From NCBI GenBank assembly GCA_947259985.1, contig CAMYOJ010000012.1:1-64000 (forward strand): a stretch of 64,000 nucleotides of DNA, written 5' to 3'. Position numbers and translations under genes: made by a program. The notes beneath the pieces are model-generated. The model made no database searches, was not told the DNA's origin, and worked only from the letters and a program-made list of their open reading frames with translations. The DNA comes from an uncultured Woeseiaceae bacterium (lineage in GTDB: Bacteria; Pseudomonadota; Gammaproteobacteria; Steroidobacterales; Woeseiaceae). This document shows, in pieces, positions 47,014-55,834 of this stretch (positions are counted from its first letter, which is position 1; the number at the start of each line of letters is the position of its first letter).

Positions 47014-48102
47014 TTAAAGTGTTTTTGGCCGCTTGACCGGCTCGCCGGCGGGGCTCAGAACGCCGTGTTCCACGTGGAACACGGCGGCCCCTTCAGGTAT
47101 CGATAAAGCGGCCCGCTCCAGGCTCGTGGCAACGACCTGGCAGCCCAGCATCGCGACCGCCTCCATGAGGCGATCGAGCGAATCCGCGTCGAGCTCCGCC
47201 GCCGGATCGTCGAGAAGCAACAGCAGTGGCCGCTCGAGTGCCGTCTGCGCCGTCTCGGCCGCCGCGAGGATCATCGCGCTCGCCAGCAGCTTCTGCTGCC
47301 CCCGGGACACCAGCTTCCGGGCCTGGCGCTCGTCATAGCGAATCTTGAGATCGGCACGGTGGGGCCCGTACTGCGTAGCGCCCAGTTGCAGGTCTCGCTC
47401 CAGCCCCTCTGTCAGCAGGGCTTCGAGCGCCAGCTCCTTTTTCCACCCCTGCTGATAATCAAACCCGAGATCGGTACCCAGCAGGCCCTGGCCGTAACCC
47501 TCCAGGCTGCCCTTCGCCACCTCCAGGGAACGACGCCGCGACGCGTCCAGCGCCATGCTCAGCTCCACGAACTCGGCGTTCCAGCTATTTATCGCGGCGG
47601 GCCGGGAATTTCCCCTGAGCGCGGCATTTCTTTGTTTGAGGACTCGCCGGAAACGACGCCATGCCGTCAGGTGTTCTGGTTCCACGTGGAACGCGACCCA
47701 GTCCAGGAAGCGGCGGCGCTGTTCAGGCCCGCCGGCGACGAGGTTATGAACTTCCGGATCAATCACCTGCAACGGCAGGGCCTCTGCGAGGGCCGCGGCA
47801 CCGCCGCCCTCCCCATCTACCCGTATTTCGAGGCCGGCCCGGCTGTTGCGCACCCCTATTCTCCGATGCCGACCATCATTATCCACCTGCCCGAACAGCA
47901 CGAACTCCTGCGCGCCGTGCTGTATGAGGTTCGCTGTACTCGCCCCACGAAACGACTTCCCCCGTCCCAGGTACGCCAATGCCTCCAGGAGACTCGTCTT
48001 CCCGGAGGCGTTGGCCCCAAAAATAAGGTTGAAGTCCGGCGCCAGCGCGAGCTCGATATTCTCCAGGCAGCGGAAATGGCTCGCCTTGAATGTACGAATC
48101 AT
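47014..48102 (-). CDS. recF: DNA replication and repair protein RecF
   Basis: A 362-residue SMC-like ATPase that loads RecA at gaps. Walker A GANASGKTSLLEAL, a signature VSRGQQKLLASAMILA and Walker B LLLLLDDPAAELD are visible. Start ATG at the complement of 48100-48102. It lies 22 nt after dnaN and 73 nt before gyrB on the same strand. Confidence 0.96.
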   Translation of the reverse strand: MIRTFKASHFRCLENIELALAPDFNLIFGANASGKTSLLEALAYLGRGKSFRGASTANLIQHGAQEFVLFGQVDNDGRHRRIGVRNSRAGLEIRVDGEGGGAAALAEALPLQVIDPEVHNLVAGGPEQRRRFLDWVAFHVEPEHLTAWRRFRRVLKQRNAALRGNSRPAAINSWNAEFVELSMALDASRRRSLEVAKGSLEGYGQGLLGTDLGFDYQQGWKKELALEALLTEGLERDLQLGATQYGPHRADLKIRYDERQARKLVSRGQQKLLASAMILAAAETAQTALERPLLLLLDDPAAELDADSLDRLMEAVAMLGCQVVATSLERAALSIPEGAAVFHVEHGVLSPAGEPVKRPKTL

Positions 48103-48124
48103 CGGGGCCCGAGCACCGCTCTTC

Positions 48125-49219
48125 CTACAGGCGCATCGGCATTACGACAAACGTGCTGTCCTGGTTCCCCGGCTGCCGGATAAGGCAGCTCGAGTTGCTA
48201 TCCTGCACCGATAGCGTCACATCATCACTCTCTACGGCCCCAAGGGCATCAAGCAGATAATTGACGTTGAATCCGATTTCGATGTCTTCGCCACTGTACT
48301 CCACCTCGAGTTCCTCTTCGGCCTCTTCCTGCTCGGGGTTATGGGCCTGCAGCACCACACCACTGTCTCGTATAACCAGCCTGATGCCGCGGTACTTCTC
48401 GTTCGAGAGAATCGCCGTGCGCTGCAAAGCACCGCGAAACGACCCTCGATCCGCTTTCAGCTCGTTGGCCGATTCCTTCGGGATAACACGCTCGTATTCC
48501 GGGAATCGACCATCGATGAGCTTGGACGTAAACCGAATGCCGTCTAACTGGATGCGAATATGATTTGCCCCGAGCTCTATCTCGAGATCGCCTTCCCCGT
48601 TCATCAGGCGCTGCAACTCCAGCACGCCCTTGCGTGGCACGATCACCTGTTGCTCGTCCAGGCTGCTGTCGAGCTCCGCCTGGCAGAGCGCGAGGCGGTG
48701 ACCATCCGTGGCTACGGCCCGCAAGTACTTGCCGCCCGTCTCCAGTAACATGCCATTCAGGTAGTAACGCACATCCTGCTGCGCCATGGAGAAATGCGTC
48801 TTTTCTATGAGCCTGCCAAGCACTTCCTGGGATGCCTGGATGCTCTGTCCCGCCTTGATATCTTCGACGACCGGAAATTCCGCCGCCGGCAGGGTAGCGA
48901 GGTTAAAGCGGCTCCTGCCTGCCTTGACGAGCAGCTTCTCACCGCTAAGGCCGACATCAATTTCCGAGCCCTCGGGCAGCGCGCGGCAGATATCCAGGAG
49001 CTTTCTTCCCGATACCGTAATCTCTCCCCCCGTTTCTGTCTCCACATCTGCCTGGGCGACCAGCTCGACCTCGAGGTCCGTCGCCGTAATCGACAATTGC
49101 CCATCCCGGGCTATCATCAGGACATTGGAGAGTATCGGCATCGTCTGGCGCCGCTCTACAACGCCGATGACGGCTTGCAGGGGTTTCAACAGCGCTTCCC
49201 GGGCTGCGGTAAACTTCAT
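48125..49219 (-). CDS. dnaN: DNA polymerase III sliding clamp (beta subunit)
   Basis: A 364-residue processivity clamp, two of which ring the DNA. Seen: MKFTAAREALLKPLQAVIGVVERRQTMPILSN, the LDICRALPEGSEI strand and the C-terminal FVVMPMRL that ends all beta clamps. I chose the ATG (complement of 49217-49219) because AGGTGG lies 5 nt upstream; a GTG three codons earlier is also in frame. The upstream AT-rich region is the probable origin. Confidence 0.96.
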   Translation of the reverse strand: MKFTAAREALLKPLQAVIGVVERRQTMPILSNVLMIARDGQLSITATDLEVELVAQADVETETGGEITVSGRKLLDICRALPEGSEIDVGLSGEKLLVKAGRSRFNLATLPAAEFPVVEDIKAGQSIQASQEVLGRLIEKTHFSMAQQDVRYYLNGMLLETGGKYLRAVATDGHRLALCQAELDSSLDEQQVIVPRKGVLELQRLMNGEGDLEIELGANHIRIQLDGIRFTSKLIDGRFPEYERVIPKESANELKADRGSFRGALQRTAILSNEKYRGIRLVIRDSGVVLQAHNPEQEEAEEELEVEYSGEDIEIGFNVNYLLDALGAVESDDVTLSVQDSNSSCLIRQPGNQDSTFVVMPMRL

Positions 49220-49228
49220 AGGATCCAC

Positions 49229-49427
49229 CTGTTAATAAATATTGGAAATCTATATTTTATTATTATTATTAAGCGACAAAAGTCCTGTGTATAACTTTTT
49301 AATCTCTTTATAATTCAATAAGTTATGCCTAACAAATCGACCTAACACTTCTTGCATGTCCGGTCTGCGAGCTGTGAGCAGCCTGTGGATAAAATACGTG
49401 CAGTTAGTTTTCCACCAGTTATCCACA
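49229..49427. other. oriC: Probable replication origin (dnaN-dnaA intergenic)
   Basis: A 199-nt gap between dnaN and dnaA holds three DnaA-box 9-mers: TGTGTATAA (49286-49294, reverse of TTATACACA), TGTGGATAA (49384-49392) and TTATCCACA (49419-49427, abutting the dnaA stop). AT-rich stretches at 49232-49273 (mostly A and T) and 49291-49325 could be the unwinding element. The pattern of boxes plus AT-rich DNA in this synteny block is what an origin should look like. I did not measure GC skew, so the site is inferred. Confidence 0.7.
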
Positions 49428-50786
49428 TCATCCTGTCAGAGTTCTCAACAAATTCAAATAATCGTCATCGATGCGCTTGTCGGTCTCGCGCAGAGACTCG
49501 ATCCGCCGACAGCCGTGCAGGACGGTCGTGTGATCCCTGCCGCCGAACGCATCGCCAATCTCGGGAAGACTGTGATTTGTCAGCTCCTTGGCCAGCGCCA
49601 TCCCGAACTGCCTCGGTCGGGCAATCGAGCGACTCCGCTTCTTCGACAGCAGGTCGCCGACGCGAATCTTAAAGTAGTCTGCGACGGTTTTCTGAATATT
49701 CTCGATCGACACAAGCCGGTCTTGTACAGCCAGCAGGTCACGTAAAGCTTCCTTGGCAAACTCCAGGCTAATAGGCCGACCCGTAAAGCGGTAATTTGCA
49801 ATCACCCGACGCAGAGCGCCTTCGAGTTCGCGCACGTTCGAACGAATCCTCTTGGCGATGAAGAAAGCAACCTCCTCCGGCAGCTCGATGCCATCAGCAC
49901 TTGCCTTGCTCATCAGGATTGCCACCGAGGTCTCGAGTTCTGGCGGCTCAATGGCAACGGTGAGTCCCCACCCAAACCGGGACTTCAGGCGCTCCTCGAG
50001 CCCATTAACTTCCTTCGGGTAACGGTCGCAGGTCAATATGATTTGTCGCTGACCCTCCAGGAGGGCGTTGAAAGTGTGAAAAAACTCTTCCTGTGACCGG
50101 TCTTTACCGGCAAAAAACTGAATATCATCAATAAGTAAAGCATCGAGCGATCGGTAAGATCGCTTGAATTCAGAGATCGTGTTGTGTTGCAGGCCGCGCA
50201 CCATGTCGCCGACGAAGCGCTCCGAATGAACGTAGCTAACGCGCGCGCCCGGATTATTCTTGAGGATCGCATTGCCGACCGCATGCATGAGGTGGGTCTT
50301 GCCGAGCCCCACGCCACCATAAATAAATAACGGGTTGTACGACTTGCCCGGGTTCTCGCCGACCTGGGTCGCGGCGGCCTTTGCCAGCTGGTTGCTCTTG
50401 CCCTCGACGAAGCTATCGAATGTGAAGACAGGATTCAGTCTCGAAACGACGGGTGTTGCCGCTGTTTTCCTCGCAACGACCGGCTCCGGCCGTTTGCTTG
50501 GTCCGGCCGGCGTCTCGGCCTGGCGCGACCCCACCTCGAGCGCCACCTCGGTGTTGTCGCTGTTTTCCGCCACGAGTTCGAGGATCCGGTCAAGATAATG
50601 CTGCTGGAGCCAGTCGACGACAAAACGGTTGGGCGCGAGCAGGCGCAGCACGCCGCCACCGTCGACGGCCTGCAACGGTCGTATCCAGGTATTGAATTGC
50701 TGCTCGGGAAGCTCCGCCTGCAGGTCGCGAATACACTGCTTCCAAAGCGTCGATTCTGCAGACAAGATATTCCCCGGGGTCCCCAT
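49428..50786 (-). CDS. dnaA: Chromosomal replication initiator DnaA
   Basis: A 452-residue AAA+ initiator. N-terminal helical domain with [25 protein letters not shown], a variable linker (residues about 85-115), Walker [12 protein letters not shown], Walker [12 protein letters not shown], and the C-terminal duplex-DNA binding helix [17 protein letters not shown]. Starts at [12 protein letters not shown]. It is read away from rpmH. A DnaA box lies upstream in the dnaA-rpmH gap, suggesting autoregulation. Confidence 0.98.
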   Translation of the reverse strand: MGTPGNILSAESTLWKQCIRDLQAELPEQQFNTWIRPLQAVDGGGVLRLLAPNRFVVDWLQQHYLDRILELVAENSDNTEVALEVGSRQAETPAGPSKRPEPVVARKTAATPVVSRLNPVFTFDSFVEGKSNQLAKAAATQVGENPGKSYNPLFIYGGVGLGKTHLMHAVGNAILKNNPGARVSYVHSERFVGDMVRGLQHNTISEFKRSYRSLDALLIDDIQFFAGKDRSQEEFFHTFNALLEGQRQIILTCDRYPKEVNGLEERLKSRFGWGLTVAIEPPELETSVAILMSKASADGIELPEEVAFFIAKRIRSNVRELEGALRRVIANYRFTGRPISLEFAKEALRDLLAVQDRLVSIENIQKTVADYFKIRVGDLLSKKRSRSIARPRQFGMALAKELTNHSLPEIGDAFGGRDHTTVLHGCRRIESLRETDKRIDDDYLNLLRTLTG

Positions 50787-50863
50787 GATTGTTATGTTTG
50801 TTATCTAAAAACAGCGAAAGACGAGGCAGTCTATACTCTAAGGCCGGCCGCCGCCAGATGCGG

Positions 50864-50872
50864 TTATCCACA
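50864..50872 (+). promoter_or_regulatory. DnaA box in the dnaA-rpmH gap
   Basis: TTATCCACA, the consensus 9-mer, lies about 78 nt upstream of the dnaA start and 128 nt before rpmH. It is likely to be used for dnaA autoregulation or as part of a second origin cluster. No further exact copy was seen in this gap. Confidence 0.75.
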
Positions 50873-51000
50873 GCTTGTTAAAGGCCGAAATCTCAATGTT
50901 TACATTAGTCTATTGACACTCTCCGGGCATCTGCGTACCCTTGCCGCCCTTCCAAAAGTACGGCCTCGATCTGGCCGGCTTATGACCCAGGTAATCGACA

Positions 51001-51135
51001 ATGAAACGCACATTTCAGCCCAGCAAGATAAAGCGGGCCCGGACGCACGGTTTTCGCGCTCGCATGGCCACCAAGGCCGGGCGGCTCGTGTTGAAGCGCC
51101 GCCGCGCAAAAGGCCGCGCACGGTTGACGCCGTAA
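51001..51135 (+). CDS. rpmH: Ribosomal protein L34
   Basis: A 44-residue, strongly basic protein, [17 protein letters not shown] and so on to GRARLTP, with the family's almost invariant sequence. It is a part of the large ribosomal subunit and the shortest gene here; it is diverged from dnaA and precedes rnpA by 41 nt, as in most bacteria. Confidence 0.97.
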   Translation: MKRTFQPSKIKRARTHGFRARMATKAGRLVLKRRRAKGRARLTP

Positions 51136-51176
51136 CATACCCGGCGTCGGTCACGACGACGAGCCACCAATCAGGA

Positions 51177-51551
51177 TTGAAGAGCAGCAGCAAGAGTATC
51201 CGGTTCACAAAAGACAATCGGTTACTTGATGCGGCTGCTTTCGGCCGCGTGTTTCAAAAAGCCACACGCAGCCGCGACAAATTATTTACAGTGCTCGCTC
51301 GGCGGGGCGAAAAAGACCGGGCCAGGCTCGGTTTGGCAATCTCGAAAAAACATTGTCGCCACGCCACAGCACGGAACCGAATTAAAAGACTAATCAGGGA
51401 ATCATTTCGTCAGCAGCAGGACGAGCTGGCCGGCCTCGACATCGTGGTGATCAATCAGCCGGCCGCCGCCGCAGCCAGCAACCAGGAGGTTTTCAAGAGC
51501 CTCGACGAACACTGGCGGCGATGCTGCAAGGCGAAATCGCGGGAACGCTAA
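51177..51551 (+). CDS. rnpA: Ribonuclease P protein component
   Basis: A 124-residue basic protein that helps RNase P RNA remove 5' leaders from pre-tRNAs. The signature RNRIKRLIRESFR and the N-terminal SIRFTKDNRLLDAAAFGRVF are clear. The only usual start in this region is a TTG at 51177; no ATG or GTG precedes it after rpmH, and the AGGA before it is too close for a good ribosome site, so the exact start is uncertain. Its stop is 3 nt from yidC; the yidD gene usually found between them is missing. Confidence 0.9.
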   Translation: MKSSSKSIRFTKDNRLLDAAAFGRVFQKATRSRDKLFTVLARRGEKDRARLGLAISKKHCRHATARNRIKRLIRESFRQQQDELAGLDIVVINQPAAAAASNQEVFKSLDEHWRRCCKAKSRER

Positions 51552-51554
51552 TCG

Positions 51555-53258
51555 ATGGATAATCAACGACTGCTGATTTGGGCCTTTTTCGGACTCATGG
51601 CCTGGATCACCTACCAGACCTGGGTACAGGATTACGCGCCGAAACCGGCCATCCCGTCGGGCGAGCGCCCGGCCCTGGCCGTCGATGAAACGGCGCCACC
51701 GGCCTCCGAAGACGACCTGCCGCAGATAAGCGCGCCCGACAGTGCACCGGCCATCTCTCCTGACGCGAATACCACGGAGCCGGTTTCTGCGCCCGCAGCC
51801 CCGGTTGTTCGGGTCACGACCGACGTGCTGGATCTCGAAATCAGCACGGGCGGCGGCACCTTGCAAAAAGCCGTCCTGCTTAATTATCCCGTGGCCAAAG
51901 ACCGGCCCGACGAGCTGGTCAGATTGCTCAGTTTCGATCCACCTGAGCTCGGCCTCATCGAGTCCGGCGTTCGCTCGCTGGGAGGGGCAGCCGAGGCGAC
52001 GCACCTCACAATCTTTGAGAGTCCGCAAACCCGGTATGAACTCGATGGCGCGGAAGAGCTCGTCGTTCCGCTGGTCTGGACCGACCCTGGCGGCATCGTC
52101 ATCGAGAAGCGCTACCGCTTCAAGCGTGGCAGTTACATCATCGAGCTCGAACAGGAAGTCGGGAACACCAGCGCCGAGCCCTGGCGTGGCGCCGAGTATG
52201 TGCGCATCAAGCGTTACTCGAAGGAGCAGGAGCGCTCGATGTTCGACGTCGATTCCTATTCGTTCCAGGGGCCCATTATCTATGATGGCGAGAAGTCGGA
52301 GAAGCTGAAGCGCGACGACCTTATCGACGACGGCAAGTACGAGTATTACTCGCAACGCGGCTGGTTTGGCTCGATCCAGCACCATTTCGTCAGCGCGGTA
52401 GTGCCCGCGCCGGGCAGCGATTACCGCTATGAAGTGTCGGTTGACGGCAGCATCGCTACGAGCAGCGCAATTGGCCGGAATGCCTCGTCTGTCGAGCCAG
52501 GAAGCAGCAAGGTATTCGCGACGTCATTGTTCGTTGGGCCGAAACTGCAGGCTCAGCTCGAGGAAATTGACGAAACGCTGAAGCTCACTGTCGATTATGG
52601 CTGGCTGACGATTATCTCGCAGCCGCTGTTCTGGCTCTTGAGCCTCGTCCATGGGTTCGTGGCCAACTGGGGCGTCTCTATTATCATCGTAACGCTCCTG
52701 ATCAAGCTCGCTTTCTACAAGCTCACCGAATCGAGCGGCCGTTCGATGGCCAAGATGCGAAACCTGCAGCCACGCATGAAAGCGCTGCAAGATCGCTACA
52801 AGGACGATCGCCAGGCGCTTAGCCAGGCGATGATGGAGCTTTACAAGCGCGAGAAGGTCAATCCGGCAGCCGGCTGTCTGCCGATACTGATCCAGATGCC
52901 TTTTTTCCTGGCGTTCTACTGGGTGCTGCTCGAAAGCGTCGAAATGCGCCAGGCACCATTCGCGCTCTGGATCACGGACCTGTCGACGCGCGATCCGTAC
53001 TTTATCCTGCCGCTCATCATGGGCGCCGCCATGTTCATGCAGCAAAAGCTCAACCCGGCGCCGGCCGACCCCGTGCAGGCGAAGGTCATGCAGATCATGC
53101 CGATCATGTTCACGGTATTTTTCGCCTTTTTCCCGTCGGGCCTCGTTCTATACTGGGTGACCAACACGCTGTTGTCGATCGCGCAGCAGTGGAAGATCAA
53201 CAGGGTCGTCGAGCTGGAGGCAAAAACCCAGAAGGGCGGCAAGAAGAAAGACGGTTAG
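51555..53258 (+). CDS. yidC: Membrane protein insertase YidC
   Basis: A 567-residue inner-membrane insertase: N-terminal signal anchor (residues 5-25, LLIWAFFGLMAWITYQTW), a Pro/Ala-rich linker, a large periplasmic beta domain (about 85-340) and five C-terminal helices from GWLTIISQPLFWLLSLVHGF to ALYWVTNTLLSIAQQW, with KREKVNPAAGCLPILIQMPFF in the conserved hairpin. It inserts membrane proteins with or without SecYEG. Its stop overlaps that of the convergent OsmC fusion. Confidence 0.97.
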   Translation: MDNQRLLIWAFFGLMAWITYQTWVQDYAPKPAIPSGERPALAVDETAPPASEDDLPQISAPDSAPAISPDANTTEPVSAPAAPVVRVTTDVLDLEISTGGGTLQKAVLLNYPVAKDRPDELVRLLSFDPPELGLIESGVRSLGGAAEATHLTIFESPQTRYELDGAEELVVPLVWTDPGGIVIEKRYRFKRGSYIIELEQEVGNTSAEPWRGAEYVRIKRYSKEQERSMFDVDSYSFQGPIIYDGEKSEKLKRDDLIDDGKYEYYSQRGWFGSIQHHFVSAVVPAPGSDYRYEVSVDGSIATSSAIGRNASSVEPGSSKVFATSLFVGPKLQAQLEEIDETLKLTVDYGWLTIISQPLFWLLSLVHGFVANWGVSIIIVTLLIKLAFYKLTESSGRSMAKMRNLQPRMKALQDRYKDDRQALSQAMMELYKREKVNPAAGCLPILIQMPFFLAFYWVLLESVEMRQAPFALWITDLSTRDPYFILPLIMGAAMFMQQKLNPAPADPVQAKVMQIMPIMFTVFFAFFPSGLVLYWVTNTLLSIAQQWKINRVVELEAKTQKGGKKKDG

Positions 53259-54466
53259 ACGAGCTTTGACCGGATCTTGATCTCGCCCTCGAGGGTGCGA
53301 TGAACGGGACAACGATCGGCGATCTCGAGCACGCGTTGCCGCTGTGTCTCGCTCAAGCCTCCCTGTAGCGCAATCGATCGCTGGAATTCATCGATCCTGC
53401 CCGAATCGCTCTCGCAATCTTCGCAATCGACCGCGTGAATCTTGCCGTGCTTGACCCGCACCGTAACCGACTCCAGGTCGAGTTTCTTGTGTGCCGCGTA
53501 CATGTGCAGTGTCATCGACGTGCAGGTCGCGAGGGACGCAGACAACAGGTCGTAGGGCGAGGGCCCGGCATTGGTGCCGCCAACCGAGCGCGGCTCGTCG
53601 GCAACGAGCGTATGACGACCGGCGCGGACGTCCGTTTTGAAACCGTCAGTGTAGGTTCGAGCGACGACTTCGCCCGCGGCGACGCGGAACGGCTCACCAT
53701 GATCGGCATGCGGCAGGTAGCGCGAAGCCCAGGCGGCCAGCACCTGTCCCGCGTAGCGTGAATCGTCGTCGTTGGTCAGCAGATGGTCGGCACTGTCGAG
53801 ACTCACGAAGCTTTTCGGGTGTTTCGCGGCGACGAAAAGCTCTGCGGCGTTGTCGATCTCCACGATGTTGTCGAGCGGCGCGTGCATGATGAGCAGCGCT
53901 TTGTGCAGCTTGCCGATGGTTCCTTTTACATCGTGTTGCTCGAGATCGTCGACGAACTGTTGCTTCACGAGGAAAGGACGGCCGCCGAGATCGACCTCCG
54001 CTTCGCCACGCTCGCGCAGCGAATCCTCATGCCCCCCGAGCATCCTCGCCACGTGCGTGGGCTCGGCCGGGGAGCCGATTGTCACGACGGCCACGGCCGT
54101 CTCGACCTGCGGCGCGGCTTGCAGTACGGCCGTGCCGCCGAGCGAGTGCCCGATGAGAATGGAGACATCGCCGTGTTTGCGATCCAGAAAGTCTACTGCG
54201 GCCAGCAGGTCGCCGACGTTGGAAGAGAAATTGGTGTCCGCGAACTCGCCCTCACTTTGTCCCAGCCCCGTGAAATCGAATCTCAGCACGGCGATGCGCT
54301 CGTCGTTCAGCGCGCGAGCGATGTTGCTCGCGGCGCGCAGGTTTTTCGAGCAGGTGAAACAGTGGGCAAACAGTGCGTACGCGACGGGCTCCTCGGTCGG
54401 GAGGTCGAGGATGCCCGAGAGCATCTCGCCGTTCTGGTTTTTGAAGGTGACATTCAGATTCTGCAT
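53255..54466 (-). CDS. Bifunctional alpha/beta hydrolase / OsmC-family protein
   Basis: A 403-residue fusion. Residues 1-250 form an alpha/beta hydrolase with the nucleophile elbow GHSLGG and an HCFTCSKN oxyanion region; residues about 265-403 form an OsmC/Ohr peroxiredoxin domain with the two active cysteines in SLATCTSMTLHMYA and DRCPVHRTLEGE. OsmC proteins reduce organic hydroperoxides. Such fusions are known in Gammaproteobacteria. The chosen ATG (complement of 54464-54466) fits; an upstream in-frame start would add 44 unlikely residues. It is convergent with yidC (4-nt overlap) and divergent from mnmE. Confidence 0.92.
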   Translation of the reverse strand: MQNLNVTFKNQNGEMLSGILDLPTEEPVAYALFAHCFTCSKNLRAASNIARALNDERIAVLRFDFTGLGQSEGEFADTNFSSNVGDLLAAVDFLDRKHGDVSILIGHSLGGTAVLQAAPQVETAVAVVTIGSPAEPTHVARMLGGHEDSLRERGEAEVDLGGRPFLVKQQFVDDLEQHDVKGTIGKLHKALLIMHAPLDNIVEIDNAAELFVAAKHPKSFVSLDSADHLLTNDDDSRYAGQVLAAWASRYLPHADHGEPFRVAAGEVVARTYTDGFKTDVRAGRHTLVADEPRSVGGTNAGPSPYDLLSASLATCTSMTLHMYAAHKKLDLESVTVRVKHGKIHAVDCEDCESDSGRIDEFQRSIALQGGLSETQRQRVLEIADRCPVHRTLEGEIKIRSKLV

Positions 54467-54495
54467 AGTGCTGCTACCTGTGTTTTCATTACCGT

Positions 54496-55821
54496 ATGAC
54501 GAGCGACGCAGACACGATTGTTGCTGCAGCGACACCGCCCGGGAGCGGTGGTGTCGGCGTCGTGCGGATTTCCGGTGACCGGACCGAGCAGATTGCACGC
54601 CGTATGCTGGGCAGTCTACCGGAACCGCGCACGGCCACCTATCGCAACTTCAGAAATGCCGACGGTGACATCGTGGATTCCGGCATCGCGCTGTATTTTC
54701 CGGCGCCGGCTTCGTTCACGGGTGAATCGGTGCTCGAACTGCAGGGGCACGGCGGCCCGCTCGTCATCGCGCTGCTCGTGGATGCGGTGACGGCACTCGG
54801 CGCGCGCCAGGCGGCACCCGGCGAATTCTCAAAACGCGCCTATCTCAATGACAAGCTCGATCTCGTGCAGGCTGAGGCGATCGCCGACCTGATTGGCAGC
54901 GGCACGGCCCAGGCGGCCAGGGCGGCGTTGCGCTCATTGAGCGGGGCGTTCTCGACTGCCGTCGATGCCCTGGCGGAGCAGCTCGTAAGATTGCGCATGC
55001 ATGTCGAAGCCGCCATCGATTTTCCGGAAGAAGAGATCGACTTCCTGTCCGACGAAAAGCTCGCTCGGCGCGTCGAAGAATGCGGCGAGGCGTTCGCCAC
55101 ACTGCTGGCCGGCGCCCGGCAGGGCCGCATGCTGCGCGATGGCTACCAGGTCGTGATCGTGGGAAAGCCGAATGCGGGTAAGTCCAGCCTGCTGAATTTG
55201 CTAAGCGGCCAGGAGGCCGCGATCGTGACCGAGGTCGCCGGCACCACGCGCGATATCCTGCGCGAGCAAATCGATATCGACGGCCTTGGTGTCGAGCTCG
55301 TGGATACGGCAGGGCTGAGGAACGATCCTGATCGCATCGAAAGGGAAGGCATCCGACGCGCCCGAAAGGCGCTCGAGAGCGCCGATGCCGTGCTATGGAT
55401 ACAGGATGCGTCGGACCCCGATCGTGGTGACATCGATGAGGACTTGCCCGACGGGGTGCCAGTTACCGTTGTCCGCAACAAGATCGATCTCGTCGACGTC
55501 GATCGAACGGATGGCGCCGTTTGCCTGTCGGCAAAGACCGGCGAGGGCCTCGATGATCTCAGGCGCCGCATCCGCGAACTTGCCGGCTACGAGAACCAGG
55601 GAGAAGGCGCCTTCACGGCGCGCCGCCGCCACCTCGAAGCGCTCCGGAAAGCCAGGCAACATTTCAACACGGGTCGTGACGCGCTGCGGCAATCACGAGC
55701 GGGCGAGCTGTTCGCCGAGGAGTTGCGACTGAGCCAGCAGGCGCTTGGGGAAATAACGGGCGCCGTCTCATCGGACGAGCTGCTGGGCCGCATCTTCTCC
55801 GAATTCTGCATCGGCAAATAG
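54496..55821 (+). CDS. mnmE: tRNA modification GTPase MnmE
   Basis: A 441-residue GTPase that with MnmG adds the carboxymethylaminomethyl group to U34 of some tRNAs. Seen: N-terminal folate-like domain (TIVAAATPPGSGGVGVVRISG), the HGGP... region, G1 VGKPNAGKSSLLN, G3 DTAGLR and the C-terminal CIGK that ends the family. mnmG begins at 62413, beyond the M16 operon; in many genomes the two are adjacent, so that operon may have been inserted here. Confidence 0.96.
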   Translation: MTSDADTIVAAATPPGSGGVGVVRISGDRTEQIARRMLGSLPEPRTATYRNFRNADGDIVDSGIALYFPAPASFTGESVLELQGHGGPLVIALLVDAVTALGARQAAPGEFSKRAYLNDKLDLVQAEAIADLIGSGTAQAARAALRSLSGAFSTAVDALAEQLVRLRMHVEAAIDFPEEEIDFLSDEKLARRVEECGEAFATLLAGARQGRMLRDGYQVVIVGKPNAGKSSLLNLLSGQEAAIVTEVAGTTRDILREQIDIDGLGVELVDTAGLRNDPDRIEREGIRRARKALESADAVLWIQDASDPDRGDIDEDLPDGVPVTVVRNKIDLVDVDRTDGAVCLSAKTGEGLDDLRRRIRELAGYENQGEGAFTARRRHLEALRKARQHFNTGRDALRQSRAGELFAEELRLSQQALGEITGAVSSDELLGRIFSEFCIGK

Positions 55822-55834
55822 TCGGCCCTCGCCG

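Noticed and set aside
51402..52385. 327-codon minus-strand frame over rnpA and yidC
   Set aside because: Antisense to two well-recognised genes, with biased composition and no motif.
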